64,000 nucleotides of DNA from Aliirhizobium smilacinae (lineage in GTDB: Bacteria > Pseudomonadota > Alphaproteobacteria > Rhizobiales > Rhizobiaceae): positions 186,001 through 250,000 of the forward strand of contig NZ_VDMN01000007.1 of assembly GCF_006335145.1 (NCBI RefSeq), read 5' to 3'. Position 1 is the first letter of the stretch, and every line of letters starts with the position of its first letter. Of this stretch, positions 8,978 through 17,452 are shown one piece after another. A program made the translations under genes and the position numbers. Under the pieces are notes generated by a model, which saw only the letters and a list, made by a program, of their open reading frames with translations, had not been told where the DNA came from and made no database searches.

Positions 8978-10504
8978 ATGATGGTGCAGGCGAAGACGGT
9001 AAAGACGGACCAGGCAAGGTCGCCGAACCTTTGGCAGCACGCCCGCGCATTCCGGTCCGTAGCAGTGCTCTTGCTTGCCACGTCGATGCTTTACGGCTGC
9101 CAGTCGATCTTCGACCAAGCCTATACGCCCAATGTCTCGCCTTCAGACAACCCGCAGACCGTCGATCAGGTGCAGAAAAACGATCCGCGTGCGCAGATGG
9201 GTGCTCGCGAGCACCCGCGCATCGTGGCAAGCTATGGCGGTGAATATCATGATGCCAAGACCGAGCGTCTTGTGGCGCGCATCACGGGCGCATTGACCGC
9301 AGTCTCGGAAAACCCGAGCCAGTCCTTCCGCATCACCATTCTCAATTCGCCGGCGATCAACGCCTTCGCCCTGCCGGGCGGCTATCTCTACGTCACCCGT
9401 GGTCTTCTCGCGCTTGCCAACGATGCGTCGGAAGTCGCGGCCGTGCTGTCGCATGAGATGGGCCACGTCACCGCCAACCACGGCATCGAGCGCCAGAAGC
9501 GCGAAGAGGCGGAGGTCATCGCCAGCCGTGTCGTGGCCGAAGTGCTATCGAGCGATCTCGCCGGCAAGCAGGCGCTTGCCCGCGGCAAGCTGCGCCTGGC
9601 GGCCTTCTCGCGCCAGCAGGAGCTGCAGGCAGACGTCATCGGCGTGCGCATGCTCGGCGAAGCCGGTTACGATCCTTATGCCGCCGCCCGCTTCCTTGAT
9701 TCGATGGCAGCCTATGCCCGGTATTCGGCCGTCGATCCCGACAACGACCAGAGCCTCGACTTCCTTTCCAGCCACCCGAATTCCGCCCAGCGTGTCGATC
9801 TCGCACGCCGCCATGCGCGCGCCTTTGGCCAGGAAGGCGTCGGTGACCGCGGTCGCGATTATTACCTCGCCGGCATTGATGGTCTTCTTTACGGCGACAG
9901 CCCGCAGGAGGGTTACGTCCGCGGCCAGACCTTCCTGCATGGCAGCCTCGGCATCCGCTTCGATGTGCCGCCGGAGTTCAGGATCGACAACAAGGTCGAG
10001 GCCGTATTGGCAACCGGCCCCGGCGAAAGCGCTATCCGCTTCGACGGCGTCGCCGCGGGCGAAAACAACAGTTTGACGAATTACCTGACGAGCGGTTGGG
10101 TCGCCGGGTTGCAGCCGGAGACCGTGCAGGAGACGACGGTGAACGGCCTGCCAGCCGCAACCGCCCGAGCTTCTGCTGAGCGCTGGGATTTCGATGTCAC
10201 CGTCGTCCGGCTCAATGACCAGATTTTCCGCTTCCTGACGGCCGTGCCGAAGGGCAATACGACGCTGCAATCGACGGCAGATACACTGCGCAACAGTTTT
10301 CGCCGCATGACGCCGGAAGAAATCGCATCCCTGAAGCCGCTACGCGTCCGCATCGTCACAGTTGGCCCCAGCGATACGCTGGCGTCGCTTTCGGGCCGCA
10401 TGATGGGCACCGACCGCAAGCTTGATCTGTTCAAGCTCATCAATGCGCTACCGGCCGGCGCGACGGTGTCGCCCGGCCAGAAGATGAAGATCATTTCCGA
10501 ATAG
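8978..10504 (+). CDS. M48-family metalloprotease, lipoprotein
   Basis: The product (about 508 residues) has a signal peptide with a lipobox (LATSMLYGC), so it should be anchored in the membrane facing the periplasm. The zinc site is SHEMGHVTANHG near residue 158, with the third ligand glutamate in QQELQADVIG. The family includes BepA/YfgC-type chaperone-proteases that look after outer-membrane proteins. The C-terminal 60 residues (RIVTVGPSDTLASLSGRMMG) resemble a LysM or LysM-like peptidoglycan-binding module. Three starts are possible: GTG 8891 (AGGA 6 bases upstream, but a 53-residue lead before the signal), ATG 8978 and GTG 8984 (GGAG 6 bases upstream). I list the middle one; the true start is unsettled. 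Confidence 0.88.
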   Translation: MMVQAKTVKTDQARSPNLWQHARAFRSVAVLLLATSMLYGCQSIFDQAYTPNVSPSDNPQTVDQVQKNDPRAQMGAREHPRIVASYGGEYHDAKTERLVARITGALTAVSENPSQSFRITILNSPAINAFALPGGYLYVTRGLLALANDASEVAAVLSHEMGHVTANHGIERQKREEAEVIASRVVAEVLSSDLAGKQALARGKLRLAAFSRQQELQADVIGVRMLGEAGYDPYAAARFLDSMAAYARYSAVDPDNDQSLDFLSSHPNSAQRVDLARRHARAFGQEGVGDRGRDYYLAGIDGLLYGDSPQEGYVRGQTFLHGSLGIRFDVPPEFRIDNKVEAVLATGPGESAIRFDGVAAGENNSLTNYLTSGWVAGLQPETVQETTVNGLPAATARASAERWDFDVTVVRLNDQIFRFLTAVPKGNTTLQSTADTLRNSFRRMTPEEIASLKPLRVRIVTVGPSDTLASLSGRMMGTDRKLDLFKLINALPAGATVSPGQKMKIISE

Positions 10505-10525
10505 CAGGGTGGAATCTCACCCTGC
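10504..10525. terminator. Hairpin between convergent M48 and rpoH2 genes
   Basis: GCAGGGTG and CACCCTGC form a perfect 8-bp stem around a 6-base loop, located immediately after the M48 stop and just past the rpoH2 stop. Neither side has a T-run, so it is at best a weak or factor-dependent terminator. Confidence 0.45.
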
Positions 10526-10531
10526 AAAACT

Positions 10532-11395
10532 TCAGCAGACTGCGGCCATCTGCGGATTGGCTGAAACAAGTGCCGACTTCAGCTTTTCGATGGCACGGCT
10601 TTCGATCTGACGTACTCGCTCCTTGGAAATGCCGAGTTCCGTTCCAAGCGCTTCAAGCGTCGCACCATCATCCGTCAGCCGGCGGGCGCGAATGATCTTC
10701 TTTTCGCGGTCATTGAGCTTGGTCAGCGCGCCCTGCAGCCATTTCAGCCGGCGCTCACCGTCGATCATCCCGGAAACCTGTTCGTCGGGAAGCGGTTCAT
10801 TGCTTTCCAGCATGTCGAGACGCTCACCGCTATCGGCATCACCGGCAATCGTCGGCGCCTGAAGCGATGCATCATTGGCGGAAAGCCGTGCATCCATCGT
10901 CTGCACGTCATTGACGCTGACGCCGAGCGCAACCGCGATTTCCTCGTGGATGGCGCGGGCGGTCAGGTTGCTGTCGCCACGGGCGAGCTTTGCCCTGAGG
11001 CGACGAAGGTTGAAAAAGAGGGCCTTCTGCGCCGAGCTCGTGCCGCCGCGGACGATCGACCAGTTGCGCAGAATGTAATCCTGCATGGAAGCGCGGATCC
11101 ACCAGCTTGCATAGGTTGAAAAACGAACGTCACGAGCAGGTTCGAACCTTGCCGCCGCTTCAAGCAGCCCTACATAACCTTCTTGTACAAGGTCGCTCAT
11201 GGGAAGACCGAAGCCGCGAAACTTCGATGCCATGGCGATGACGAGACGCATATGCGCAAGTGCGATCTGGTTACGTGCGTTTTGATCCTGGCCGTCTTTC
11301 CATCGGATGGCGAGATCCCGCTCTTCTTCCCGGGCGAGATAGGGAGCTGACATCGCTATCTTGATCATTGTGCGGTCTGCGGACATGGCTGTCAT
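10532..11395 (-). CDS. rpoH2: RNA polymerase sigma-32 factor, RpoH2 type
   Basis: The 287-residue protein is a heat-shock sigma factor. It contains region 2 (LPMSDLVQEGYVGLLEAAARFEP, FSTYASWWIRASMQDYILRNWS), the RpoH box (SSAQKALFFNLRRLRAKL, residues about 125-145) and a region-4 helix-turn-helix (LEALGTELGISKERVRQIESRAIEKL). Rhizobia carry two rpoH genes; the N-terminus SADRTMIKIAMSAPYLAREEE resembles RpoH2 more than RpoH1. The start MTAMSAD was chosen because GGAG lies 6-9 bases upstream; the open frame extends 43 codons further without family similarity. An EcfG-type promoter lies 203 bases upstream on the same strand, in line with rpoH2 of Sinorhizobium being a target of the general stress sigma RpoE2. 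Confidence 0.92.
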   Translation of the reverse strand: MTAMSADRTMIKIAMSAPYLAREEERDLAIRWKDGQDQNARNQIALAHMRLVIAMASKFRGFGLPMSDLVQEGYVGLLEAAARFEPARDVRFSTYASWWIRASMQDYILRNWSIVRGGTSSAQKALFFNLRRLRAKLARGDSNLTARAIHEEIAVALGVSVNDVQTMDARLSANDASLQAPTIAGDADSGERLDMLESNEPLPDEQVSGMIDGERRLKWLQGALTKLNDREKKIIRARRLTDDGATLEALGTELGISKERVRQIESRAIEKLKSALVSANPQMAAVC

Positions 11396-11597
11396 CGTCT
11401 TCTCCGTCAACGGTTCTGATCTGACGATAAACAGCGGAAAACCTGGCGAACGCATATCCACGAAGGATTTCTGCGTAAGTTTGGACTGCTGCTTTCGCCC
11501 CCTCGTGAAAACGACCCGGAACATCCCGGCCGCAATCGGTTCAGACGGGAACCGAGGGCAGCGTTACGCAGCAATCAGTTCGCCGTTCCGGCGGGTT

Positions 11598-11622
11598 AAC
11601 GCGGCAACGGCGCAAAAGTTCC
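11598..11622 (-). promoter_or_regulatory. EcfG-type promoter upstream of rpoH2
   Basis: On the leftward strand, GGAAC (11622-11618) and CGTT (11601-11598) are separated by exactly 16 bases, matching the EcfG/RpoE2 consensus. It would give an rpoH2 transcript with a leader of roughly 190 bases. Confidence 0.75.
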
Positions 11623-11623
11623 A

Positions 11624-11655
11624 ATAAAAAACCCGGCACAAGGCCGGGTTTTTTA
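11624..11655 (-). terminator. Rho-independent terminator after carD
   Basis: Read leftward, AAAACCCGGC and GCCGGGTTTT make a strong GC stem followed by a run of six T, 20 bases after the carD stop. The T-run is also good on the opposite strand, but no rightward gene ends here. Confidence 0.9.
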
Positions 11656-11674
11656 TGTCCATATTTCAGGAAAA

Positions 11675-12247
11675 TCAGGCAGCTTCTTCCTGCGATTCAT
11701 CCTCGTCGAGTGTCTTGCCGCGCTTGGGTCCCTTGGCGAGATTGACTTCGACAAGACGAACCGCTTCGGTGTCCGACATTTTGTTGACGGCTGCGATTTC
11801 ACGAGCCATCCGGTCCAGAGCAGCTTCGTAAAGCTGACGCTCGGAATAAGATTGCTCCGGCTGGTTTTCGGCACGATAGAGATCGCGGACCACTTCAGCG
11901 ATAGAAATCAGGTCACCGGAATTGATCTTCGCATCATATTCCTGGGCGCGACGCGACCACATGGTGCGCTTCACGCGAGCCTTGCCCTGCACAACCTTGA
12001 GCGCGCGCTCGACAAAATCCGTTTCCGAAAGTTTGCGCATGCCGATCGTCACGGCCTTGGTGACCGGAACCTTCAGGCGCATCTTGTCCTTTTCGAAGTC
12101 GATTACAAAAAGCTCAAGCTTCATGCCAGCAACTTCTTGCTCTTCAATCGCGGTAATCGTACCAACGCCGTGAGCGGGATACACGATCGATTCGCCGGTC
12201 TTGAAGCCTTGGCGAGCCGGGGAATTCTTTTTCTGCTGAGTCGTCAT
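11675..12247 (-). CDS. carD: CarD/CdnL-family transcription regulator
   Basis: The 190-residue protein has an N-terminal RNA-polymerase-binding Tudor-like fold (GESIVYPAHGVGTITAIEEQEVAGMKLELFVI, residues about 17-50) and a helical DNA-binding C-terminal domain (MWSRRAQEYDAKINSGDLISIAEVVRDLYR). CarD proteins bind the RNA polymerase beta subunit and stabilise open promoter complexes, often at ribosomal promoters. The start MTTQQKK is preceded by GGGAG 12 bases upstream; the open frame extends 54 codons more without similarity. It ends with an acidic tail (LDEDESQEEAA). The gene stands 390 bases downstream of fdxA and ends in a strong terminator, so it is probably a single-gene unit. Confidence 0.95.
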   Translation of the reverse strand: MTTQQKKNSPARQGFKTGESIVYPAHGVGTITAIEEQEVAGMKLELFVIDFEKDKMRLKVPVTKAVTIGMRKLSETDFVERALKVVQGKARVKRTMWSRRAQEYDAKINSGDLISIAEVVRDLYRAENQPEQSYSERQLYEAALDRMAREIAAVNKMSDTEAVRLVEVNLAKGPKRGKTLDEDESQEEAA

Positions 12248-12638
12248 TCGTTTCAAAAACTCCCTTCTACTCACCCATATTTGGGTCAGGGGAAAGCCGG
12301 GTCTGTCAGGCCCGGATGAGACGGGGGAAACCGTCGGGTCACTCCATACTGGTCCGACAAAACGCGCGCGAAAAAACAAATCCCATCGCTGAGCTGCGAC
12401 CGACAACATTAAACGACGTTATGTCTCGGAGAGCGCGTGTGATTGATCTGTGCTTTCGTGATGTTTTTTGGGCACGCGAGTGCCGCCTTGTGGAACAGTG
12501 TCTCTTGTCTACCACAAAAAAGTGCGGAAATCAATAATTTGCTTTGCACGAGTCCAGACAGCAACATCGTAACCAGATGCCTATGAAATCGGCAACTGGT
12601 TAACGTGTCCTGCGACAGCATGTCGGTTCGGGCAGGCG
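12248..12638. other. Gene-free spacer upstream of carD
   Basis: This stretch holds the leader and presumably the promoter of carD. Short open frames on both strands have no ribosome site or family features. I see no convincing promoter consensus, RNA motif or repeat. Confidence 0.5.
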
Positions 12639-12977
12639 TCAGTCGCCCGCGCCCGGCTCCGGTGAGAAATACTTCTCGTACTTGCCTGCCTCGCCGTCAA
12701 GTTCCTTGGCACCTTCCATCGGATCTTTCTTGATCGTGATGTTGGGCCAGATCTGGGCGAAATCGGAATTGATCTTAAGCCATTTGTCCAGCCCCGGCTC
12801 GGTATCGGGCTTGATCGCCTCGGCGGGACATTCGGGCTCGCAGACGCCGCAATCGATGCATTCGTCGGGATGGATGACGAGAAAATTCTCGCCTTCATAA
12901 AAGCAATCCACCGGGCAGACTTCGACGCAATCGGTATATTTGCAGCGGACACAGTTATCGGTCACGACATAAGTCAT
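12639..12977 (-). CDS. fdxA: 7Fe ferredoxin (3Fe-4S/4Fe-4S)
   Basis: The 112-residue protein carries two iron-sulfur cluster motifs. Near the N-terminus, C9, C17, C21 and C25 follow the pattern of Azotobacter-type ferredoxin I (C12 is also present), and the second motif is CIDCGVCEPECP near residues 40-51. The rest is the usual C-terminal extension (AIKPDTEPGLDKWLKINSDFAQIWPNI) of FdxA proteins. It is a small soluble electron carrier; its partner enzymes are unknown. The start is at MTYVVTDNC, four codons inside the longest frame, to match the family N-terminus. It follows the hslR-like gene in the same direction with a 193-base gap. Confidence 0.95.
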   Translation of the reverse strand: MTYVVTDNCVRCKYTDCVEVCPVDCFYEGENFLVIHPDECIDCGVCEPECPAEAIKPDTEPGLDKWLKINSDFAQIWPNITIKKDPMEGAKELDGEAGKYEKYFSPEPGAGD

Positions 12978-13170
12978 GAAGTACTCCACATCAACGCGTT
13001 GGTCAGGGCACGATTGGGTACAGTCGGGCCCCGAGGGCCGGACGGGGGCAACGCAACCGCTGGAACGACAGAGGCGGGCTATCCGGCATTTTGGAACGTC
13101 ACGTAAAGCCTTTATCCAAGCTTAGCAAGAATAAAGCATTTCGAAAAAACCCGGAAACAGGGCGCATTTT

Positions 13171-13608
13171 CTAATCGTCGCGCCAATCGATAGCGGAGCC
13201 CACATCCATGTCGCCTGCACTGGGAAAAAGCCGGTCGGTTTCGCGACGCTCCTTCTTGGTCGGTCGACCGGAGCCTTTGATCCGCTGCGCCTGCTCCAGG
13301 GCGCTGAGGCGCTCAGTTTCCTCTCGCGGCGGCGTCAGATCGTCGTAGAGCTGCCGCGCTTCCTCGTAAGGGCCACGACGCTCGCCACAGGATTTGACGA
13401 CGAGTATCAGGTTGCGCCGCTCGAGCGAGATTTCCAGCCTGTCGCCCGCCTTCAGCTGAAAACTCGGCTGGCGGATCGAAGTCCCGTTCACTTTCACATG
13501 CCCGGAACTGAGCAGGCTCTGGGCGAGTGATCGGGACTTCACCATGCGGGTGAAGAAAAGCCATTTGTCGATGCGTTGCCGCAAATCACCGGATGGCTTT
13601 TCAGTCAT
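13171..13608 (-). CDS. hslR: S4-domain RNA-binding protein, Hsp15 family
   Basis: The 145-residue basic protein has an S4 RNA-binding domain at residues about 10-65 (RQRIDKWLFFTRMVKSRSLAQSLLSSGHVKVNG), followed by a charged tail (KGSGRPTKKERRETDRLF) typical of alphaproteobacterial members. Hsp15 of E. coli binds stalled 50S subunits that still carry nascent chains; that role is inferred. Its ATG lies 6 bases after the stop of the RNA helicase gene, so the two are cotranscribed and probably coupled, pointing to a shared role in RNA or ribosome quality control. Confidence 0.9.
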   Translation of the reverse strand: MTEKPSGDLRQRIDKWLFFTRMVKSRSLAQSLLSSGHVKVNGTSIRQPSFQLKAGDRLEISLERRNLILVVKSCGERRGPYEEARQLYDDLTPPREETERLSALEQAQRIKGSGRPTKKERRETDRLFPSAGDMDVGSAIDWRDD

Positions 13609-13614
13609 GGCCTC

Positions 13615-16600
13615 TTACTTCTTCATCTGCTCCTTGAGAGCAGCCAGCTTTGCGAAAGGAGAATCCGGATCAATCGGCTTTTCCTTGCGCGGCGGCTTGG
13701 CTTCGAAGCGTGCGGGCTGGTTGCCCTTGCCGCGATCGCCGCGTTCCGGCCGTGGACCATTGTCGTTGCGTTCGCCGCGGAACGGACGATCGCCCTGCGG
13801 ACGCTTGTTGCCACGCTGATCGTTGGGCCGGTCGCGACCGCCACCGGCCTCGCGCTTGTCCTGTTCACCGCCACGACGGTTATTGCCACGCTCGCCGTCA
13901 CGACGGCCTTGCGGAGCATTTTCGCCGCCGGCATTGCGCTGACCGGCGCGATCACCACCCCGGTCGCCGTTGTTTCCACGGCGGTCGCCATTCGGACGGC
14001 CACCACGTTGATTGTTTTCACGACCGCCACCCGGACGCCACAGCAAAACCGGCTTCGGCTCTTCGGCTTCGGCGGCAGCTTCCGCAGGCTTTTCGCCTTC
14101 GGCTTCAACTTCGGCAGGCGCTTCGATTGCAGCAGGCTCTGAAACCGTTTCAGTCACCGCCTCTGCAACAGCAACGGGTTCTTCCGTTGTTTCCGACTGC
14201 GCTTCGGCAGTCTCGGCATCCGCAGTTTCTTCGACAGCAGGCGCTTCAGGCACCTCAACCGAAGCGTCTGCTCCAGTTTCGACCGCAGGAGCGGCAGCGG
14301 CAGGCGTAAGGCTGGCGAGATAGGTCTGAGCTTCTTCTGCCGTCACCGAATCCGCACGGTAGCCGAGGCCCTTGAGAATTTCTTCCATATCGTCCGGCGT
14401 AGCACCCAGGATCGACAGCATGGCCGTCGTCGTGGTGAAACGGCGGCCGTCATAGGCGCCTTCCGGACGCTGGGCTGCACCCGGCTTCCACTGCAGCAGC
14501 GGTCGGATGAGATCTGCGAGACGCTCCAGAATGTCGACGCGAACAGCGCGCTTGCCGAGGAAACGGAAGCCGGCAAGCTTGTAGAACATCCGCTCATAAG
14601 TCGGATCCGCGACGACCGACGTGCGTCCTGCGGCAAGTGCCGGAATGAGGTCGCCGTAACCCGGTTTGTCGAGACCGTCGTTCTTCAGCGCCCAGAGCAG
14701 CGTGATGAGTTCGGCCGGAGCCGGCTTCAGCAGTGCCGGCATGAAGACGTGATAGGCACCGAAGCGGATGCCATAGCGGCGCATCGAGGCGCGGGCATCC
14801 TGATCCAGCGACTTCACATCATCGGCAACGTCACGACGGAACAGCACGCCGAGATTTTCGACGATCTGGAACGCGAGACCCTTTGCCAGACCCTGCAGGT
14901 CTTCGGCGCGCGACAGGTCGTCGAGCGGCTTCAGGACGGTCGCAATGTGATGATTGACGAAGCGCTCGATACGGGCAGCCACATGTTCGCGGGCAGCGCC
15001 GGTCAATTGCTCGTCCGACAGCAGGATCACGCGCGGACGCATGACATGGTCGCTTGCAGCAAGGCGACCGACCGGATCGCCAAGCCAGCGCACGAAGCCA
15101 TCGGAGCCCACGGCAAGATCGTTATTGCCGGACGCATAAAGCCGGGCGGCGCGCGCCTCGAACTCCAGCGCCAGCGCCTTTTGTGAGGCGGCCTGAACAG
15201 CCTTGGCATCCGGTCCTTCGGTCCCTGAGACCGGAGTAAAGCGGAATCCCGCCAACTGTCCGACGTGATGTCCTTCGACAAACACATCGCCATTCACACT
15301 GATTTCTGCTTCCAGCATCGCATTCTCTCTTAGGCGCCTCATGAGCACAGATGTCCTGCGATCAACAAAGCGTTTCGTCAACCTATCATGTAGCGCGTCC
15401 GACAACCTATCCTCGATTTCCCGTGTCTTTTCTTGCCAGTGTGTCGGATCGGCAAGCCAGCCGGGTCGGTTTGACACATAGGTCCAGGTTCGAATCTGCG
15501 CGATTCGGGCAGACAGGGTATCGATTTCGCCGTCGGTGCGGTCGGCCCGGCGAACCTGCTCCGCCATGAAGTCCTCGTTCACCGTTCCACGACGTACAAG
15601 ATCGAAGAAAAGCGTCGAAATGAGGTCCGCATGCTGAGCAGGCGCAATTCTCCGGTAGTCAGGGAGCGCGCAGGCGTCCCATAGTTTCTCCACCCGCTCG
15701 GCCGTCGTGACGATATCCCTCACGTCCGGGTAACGGGAGAGATAGTCCAGCGCCTGGCTGTCGGTAGCCGGTAAAGCGCGTGTCAGCCCCGGTATTGTCG
15801 GGGAGGTGTCGAGGCTGCGCCGCAGATCCTGCAACGACGCGAAGCTGAGGTTCTTCGAGCGCCACTGCAGCACTTTCACATTGTCGAAGTGATGGCCCTC
15901 GATACGCTCCACCAGTTCGTCGTCGAACGGAGCAACCTGCCCCGTGACCCCGAACGTGCCGTCCCGCAGGTGGCGGCCCGCGCGACCGGCGATCTGCGCC
16001 ATTTCGGCAGGGTTGAGATTGCGGAACTGGTATCCGTCGAATTTCCGGTCCTGGGCAAAGGCGACATGATCGACATCGAGGTTGAGGCCCATGCCGATCG
16101 CATCGGTGGCGACCAGATATTCCACATCGCCTTCCTGATAGAGACCGACCTGGGCATTGCGGGTCCGCGGGCTGAGCGCACCGAGCACGACGGCCGCACC
16201 ACCGCGCTGGCGTCTGATCAATTCGGCGATCGCATAGACCTCGTCGGCCGAAAAGGCGACGATGGCGGTCCGTTGCGGCAGGCGGGTGATCTTTTTCTGG
16301 CCCGCATAAAAGAGTTGCGACAACCGCGGCCGTTCGACGATGGTGATGCCCGGCAGGAGATGTTCCAAAATCGGCCGCATGGTCGCAGCACCGAGCAGAA
16401 GCGTCTCGTCGCGACCTCGCAGATGCAGGATGCGGTCGGTAAAAATATGTCCGCGCTCGAGATCGCCGGCGAGCTGCACCTCGTCTATCGCGACAAACGA
16501 GGACTTGGTTTCGCGCGGCATCGCCTCGACGGTGCACACCGAATAGCGGGCCATATGCGGGGTGATCTTTTCTTCGCCGGTGATCAGCGCAACATTGTGG

Positions 16601-16782
16601 TGGCCGACCTTTTCAACCATCCGCGTATAGACTTCACGCGCCAGGAGTCGCAACGGCAGGCCGATCACGCCGGAGCCATGCGCCACCATGCGCTCGATCG
16701 CGTAATGCGTCTTGCCGGTATTCGTGGGGCCAAGCACGGCGGTTACGCCACGCCCGCTAAAGATCATGGGCTGAGAATTCAA
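13615..16782 (-). CDS. SUV3-like DExH RNA helicase with disordered RG-rich tail
   Basis: The 1055-residue protein starts with a superfamily-2 helicase core: Walker A GPTNTGKTHYAIERM at residues 18-32, DEVQ at 100-103, and motif VI QIAGRAGRHLRDG near 275. This matches the SUV3 group of mitochondrial and alphaproteobacterial RNA helicases, which unwind RNA for degradation. Residues about 830-906 are Ala/Glu-rich and acidic; residues about 915-1030 are a basic, Arg/Gly/Asn-rich disordered tail; the last 19 residues (IDPDSPFAKLAALKEQMKK) look like a short linear docking helix. The first in-frame codon is TTG at 16782 with GGAA upstream; an ATG five codons later has no ribosome site. It is followed 6 bases later by the Hsp15-type gene. 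Confidence 0.9.
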   Translation of the reverse strand: MNSQPMIFSGRGVTAVLGPTNTGKTHYAIERMVAHGSGVIGLPLRLLAREVYTRMVEKVGHHNVALITGEEKITPHMARYSVCTVEAMPRETKSSFVAIDEVQLAGDLERGHIFTDRILHLRGRDETLLLGAATMRPILEHLLPGITIVERPRLSQLFYAGQKKITRLPQRTAIVAFSADEVYAIAELIRRQRGGAAVVLGALSPRTRNAQVGLYQEGDVEYLVATDAIGMGLNLDVDHVAFAQDRKFDGYQFRNLNPAEMAQIAGRAGRHLRDGTFGVTGQVAPFDDELVERIEGHHFDNVKVLQWRSKNLSFASLQDLRRSLDTSPTIPGLTRALPATDSQALDYLSRYPDVRDIVTTAERVEKLWDACALPDYRRIAPAQHADLISTLFFDLVRRGTVNEDFMAEQVRRADRTDGEIDTLSARIAQIRTWTYVSNRPGWLADPTHWQEKTREIEDRLSDALHDRLTKRFVDRRTSVLMRRLRENAMLEAEISVNGDVFVEGHHVGQLAGFRFTPVSGTEGPDAKAVQAASQKALALEFEARAARLYASGNNDLAVGSDGFVRWLGDPVGRLAASDHVMRPRVILLSDEQLTGAAREHVAARIERFVNHHIATVLKPLDDLSRAEDLQGLAKGLAFQIVENLGVLFRRDVADDVKSLDQDARASMRRYGIRFGAYHVFMPALLKPAPAELITLLWALKNDGLDKPGYGDLIPALAAGRTSVVADPTYERMFYKLAGFRFLGKRAVRVDILERLADLIRPLLQWKPGAAQRPEGAYDGRRFTTTTAMLSILGATPDDMEEILKGLGYRADSVTAEEAQTYLASLTPAAAAPAVETGADASVEVPEAPAVEETADAETAEAQSETTEEPVAVAEAVTETVSEPAAIEAPAEVEAEGEKPAEAAAEAEEPKPVLLWRPGGGRENNQRGGRPNGDRRGNNGDRGGDRAGQRNAGGENAPQGRRDGERGNNRRGGEQDKREAGGGRDRPNDQRGNKRPQGDRPFRGERNDNGPRPERGDRGKGNQPARFEAKPPRKEKPIDPDSPFAKLAALKEQMKK

Positions 16783-17193
16783 AGCGAAGTTCCGCGTCTA
16801 ACTAACTGCAAGCCAAATTACCGCCCGAAGTCCCGCAACACATGGCGTTGCATTACGACAAACGCAAGAAGAAAGACGGTCGAAGCCATTGAAAACCGGT
16901 CTGGCTAGTCTCTTCGGAACAAACGCGAACGAATCGGCGACGAATCGAAGACTCAGACGATTCACCTTCCGTTCTCACAACATGTAGACAAAGATTCGAT
17001 TGAGAATACCGAATGTTGCGCAGGCATGCGATTCCGTTGAATCCAGGCTCAAACAGCCAAAGGACTCGCAACGGTTGAAGAGTCAATGGCGGAAAACCGG
17101 CATTTCATCACCGCAACCTCATCCGCGATGTCCCGTTTCAACGCGCTTTAACAGCCGGTAACGAGGAGTGAGAACAAGTACTTCCGATCCGAT
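16783..17193. other. Gene-free spacer between the helicase and DUF3309 genes
   Basis: This 410-base stretch separates two divergent genes. The open frames within it lack ribosome sites and family features. Apart from the EcfG-type promoter at its right edge, I see no regulatory motif. Confidence 0.5.
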
Positions 17194-17218
17194 GGAACAA
17201 AACTTCCGCCATGACGTT
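17194..17218 (+). promoter_or_regulatory. EcfG-type promoter of the DUF3309 gene
   Basis: GGAAC (17194-17198) and CGTT (17215-17218) are separated by 16 bases, an exact match to the general stress sigma consensus, 46 bases before the start codon of the small membrane protein gene. Confidence 0.8.
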
Positions 17219-17263
17219 CTCACCGCGAATTCATCCTGGTTTCAGGAAAGCGGAGACAAACCC

Positions 17264-17419
17264 ATGCTCGGAACGATCCTACTCGTAATACTCATTCTGC
17301 TCCTTATCGGCGCTCTGCCGAACTGGGGCCATAGCCGGAACTGGGGTTATGGCCCGTCCGGCGGCTTGGGTCTTGTCGTTCTCATCATCATCATCCTGCT
17401 TCTGATGGGCAGGATCTGA
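17264..17419 (+). CDS. DUF3309-family small membrane protein
   Basis: The 51-residue protein is two hydrophobic segments (LGTILLVILILLLIGAL and GLGLVVLIIIILLLMG) joined by a tryptophan- and glycine-rich turn (PNWGHSRNWGYGPSGG). This is the DUF3309 pattern; no biochemical function is known. The start at 17264 is set by CGGAG 7-9 bases upstream; the frame is open 32 codons further but without similarity. A consensus EcfG promoter lies just upstream, so it is probably induced in general stress and stationary phase. Confidence 0.88.
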   Translation: MLGTILLVILILLLIGALPNWGHSRNWGYGPSGGLGLVVLIIIILLLMGRI

Positions 17420-17452
17420 CAAAATCAACGTGGAAGGGAAGGAATACCAATT

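Noticed and set aside
11516..11545. Another GGAAC motif (plus strand) upstream of rpoH2
   Set aside because: The second element is GTTC/GGTT at the wrong spacing rather than CGTT at 16-17 bases, and no plus-strand gene follows.
12316..12621. Short frames on both strands upstream of carD
   Set aside because: They lack ribosome sites, overlap each other and show no family features.
13650..14323. Open frames opposite the helicase tail
   Set aside because: They mirror the repetitive Arg/Gly and Ala/Glu coding sequence and are low-complexity shadows.
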